A stretch of DNA of 7,648 bases, from positions 1 through 7,648 of the forward strand of contig CAMDGT010000053.1 of NCBI GenBank assembly GCA_945898025.1. The letters run 5' to 3'. Positions within the stretch are counted from its first letter, which is position 1, and the number at the start of each line of letters is the position of its first letter. The notes beneath the pieces are model-generated. The model was not told the origin of the DNA, did not search any database, and saw only the letters and a list, made by a program, of their open reading frames with translations. The DNA is from Rickettsia typhi (GTDB lineage Bacteria > Pseudomonadota > Alphaproteobacteria > Rickettsiales > UBA1997). This document shows positions 7,137 to 7,648 of this stretch, piece after piece. Position numbers and translations under genes: made by a program.

Positions 7137-7191
7137 AGATTTTTTAAATAAATAAGCTAATTAATAAAATGTGTTGTTTTAAAACAATTTT
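7137..7191. repeat. 55-bp direct repeat, right copy
   Basis: It is the partner of 6006-6060, differing at one position. It ends 21 bases short of the stop of the Tim44-like fragment, which reads toward it. The DUF3800 gene and the GC-rich insert (6061-7136) lie between the copies. Confidence 0.95.
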
Positions 7192-7212
7192 TACTTATCT
7201 TAAATATAAGAA

Positions 7213-7446
7213 TTAATTAGTGACAATTAGTTGCCAAGCAGAATTATTAAGTTTTGTATTTTTAGCAAAAACCCAATTATCAATCAAATTAATTATTTGA
7301 CTTTCTGCACTATCAATAACTTTGTTATTTTCGTCCATAATAAAGTTAATTTGTCGACTAGCGAATTTTATCGCAACCGAAAGATCGTCATCTTTTTTGC
7401 TAACCTTAATAATATCGGGTCTAGACAACTTTAAAGAGGATTTTCT
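7213..7446 (-). pseudogene. Tim44-like domain, C-terminal fragment
   Basis: About 77 codons are open from just after a TAG at 7447-7449 to the stop at 7213. The sequence resembles the end of bacterial Tim44-like proteins: an SVAIKFASRQINFI strand, DENNKVI turn, then QIINLIDNWVFAKN and a final NSAWQLI. In full-length relatives this segment follows an N-terminal membrane anchor and the rest of the domain (usually about 200-250 aa in all), none of which is here; instead transposase sequence precedes it. The only internal start is a TTG at 7428 without a ribosome binding site. I read it as the remnant of a gene cut by an insertion and deletion. The family match is by eye, with no search. Confidence 0.6.
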
Positions 7447-7454
7447 CTATTCAC

Positions 7455-7500
7455 CAAAAGATTTTTCTTCTTGCTTTATGTGGGCAAGAAAAATCTTTTG
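7455..7500. repeat. 15-bp perfect inverted repeat in the transposase fragment
   Basis: CAAAAGATTTTTCTT (7455-7469) and its exact reverse complement (7486-7500) flank a 16-base spacer. The arms encode QKIFL and EKSFG on the minus strand. No T run follows, so this is not an intrinsic terminator. It lies within 10 bases of the transposase/Tim44 junction. Confidence 0.9.
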
Positions 7501-7620
7501 TCGAATTTTGTCATAAATTTTATTGATTGTGTTTCTGCTAATTTTTGTATAAATTGAAGTTTTATTAGCCGTTTCATCAAAACAAAAATATTTCAAAATC
7601 TCTCGAAATTTTTTCTCAGA

Positions 7621-7642
7621 CAATTTGCTTTTTAGCAAATTG
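7621..7642. repeat. 9-bp hairpin at the start of the transposase fragment
   Basis: CAATTTGCT and AGCAAATTG pair perfectly around four T. On the minus strand it covers the possible TTG start at 7638, so it could hide the start of translation in an mRNA. It might alternatively be part of the IS end, which is cut off by the window. Confidence 0.65.
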
Positions 7643-7648
7643 CAACTC

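Larger units (their letters stand above)
7447..7648 (-). pseudogene. IS1595-like transposase, N-terminal fragment
   Basis: The frame is open from the window edge to TAG at 7447-7449. It reads KLSEKKFREILKYFCFDET, then a helix-turn-helix-like ISRNTINKIYDKIRQKIF, the pattern of the N-terminal region of IS1595-family DDE transposases (LS..qF..l..yF....tA..ta....RnTvNk.y...R.rI). It stops at SFGE, where family members continue GE-I-E-x-D-E-x-Y-F-G with the first catalytic Asp. The whole catalytic core and one IS end are thus missing. A TTG at 7638 could be the start, but the frame continues to the edge, so the true start and left IS end may lie outside. It cannot be active as it stands. Confidence 0.65.

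Noticed and set aside
7231..7516. Plus-strand ORFs opposite the Tim44 and transposase fragments
   Set aside because: No family resemblance and no ribosome binding sites; the minus-strand frame has recognisable domains.

Overview
This window is strongly AT-rich DNA with a few genes and many short repeats. It most resembles a Rickettsiales-like or other intracellular alphaproteobacterium. The support is an elongator tRNA-Met of alphaproteobacterial type, a flavin oxidoreductase with the Cys-rich tail I associate with alphaproteobacterial homologues, a Tim44-like (mitochondrial import-type) fragment, an isolated bioF, weak or absent Shine-Dalgarno sites and decayed genes. The taxonomic placement is inference by eye, with no database search.

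Positions 1-3082 hold a tRNA-Met(CAU) and bioF (last committed steps of biotin precursor synthesis) on the minus strand. Diverging from bioF is a nitronate monooxygenase-like FMN oxidoreductase that starts at TTG behind a strong ribosome binding site. bioF carries a 15-bp tandem repeat, translated as a lysine-rich spacer, just before the PLP lysine motif.

Positions 3083-5912 hold two exported redox proteins on the minus strand: a bifunctional catalase-peroxidase (KatG) with a lipoprotein-type signal peptide, and a pseudoazurin-type blue copper protein. A clear intrinsic terminator separates them, so they are neighbours rather than a simple operon. Together they suggest peroxide defence and electron transfer in the periplasm. 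The KatG signal peptide contains a three-fold in-frame 15-bp repeat, and the region upstream of the copper protein contains a 16-bp duplication.

Positions 5913-7648 look like accessory, decaying DNA. A DUF3800 gene broken by a -1 frameshift at an A6 tract lies between two 55-bp direct repeats (54/55 identical). Behind it is a small GC-rich element with an internal 16-bp tandem repeat and matching 9-bp flanks. The window ends in the N-terminal part of an IS1595-like transposase that abuts, in the same frame across one TAG codon, the C-terminal part of a Tim44-like protein.

I found no complete new defence system. The most unusual features are the repeat-bracketed DUF3800 module, the repeat-expanded lipoprotein signal of KatG, the transposase/Tim44 junction, and the recurrence of 15-16 bp tandem duplications.
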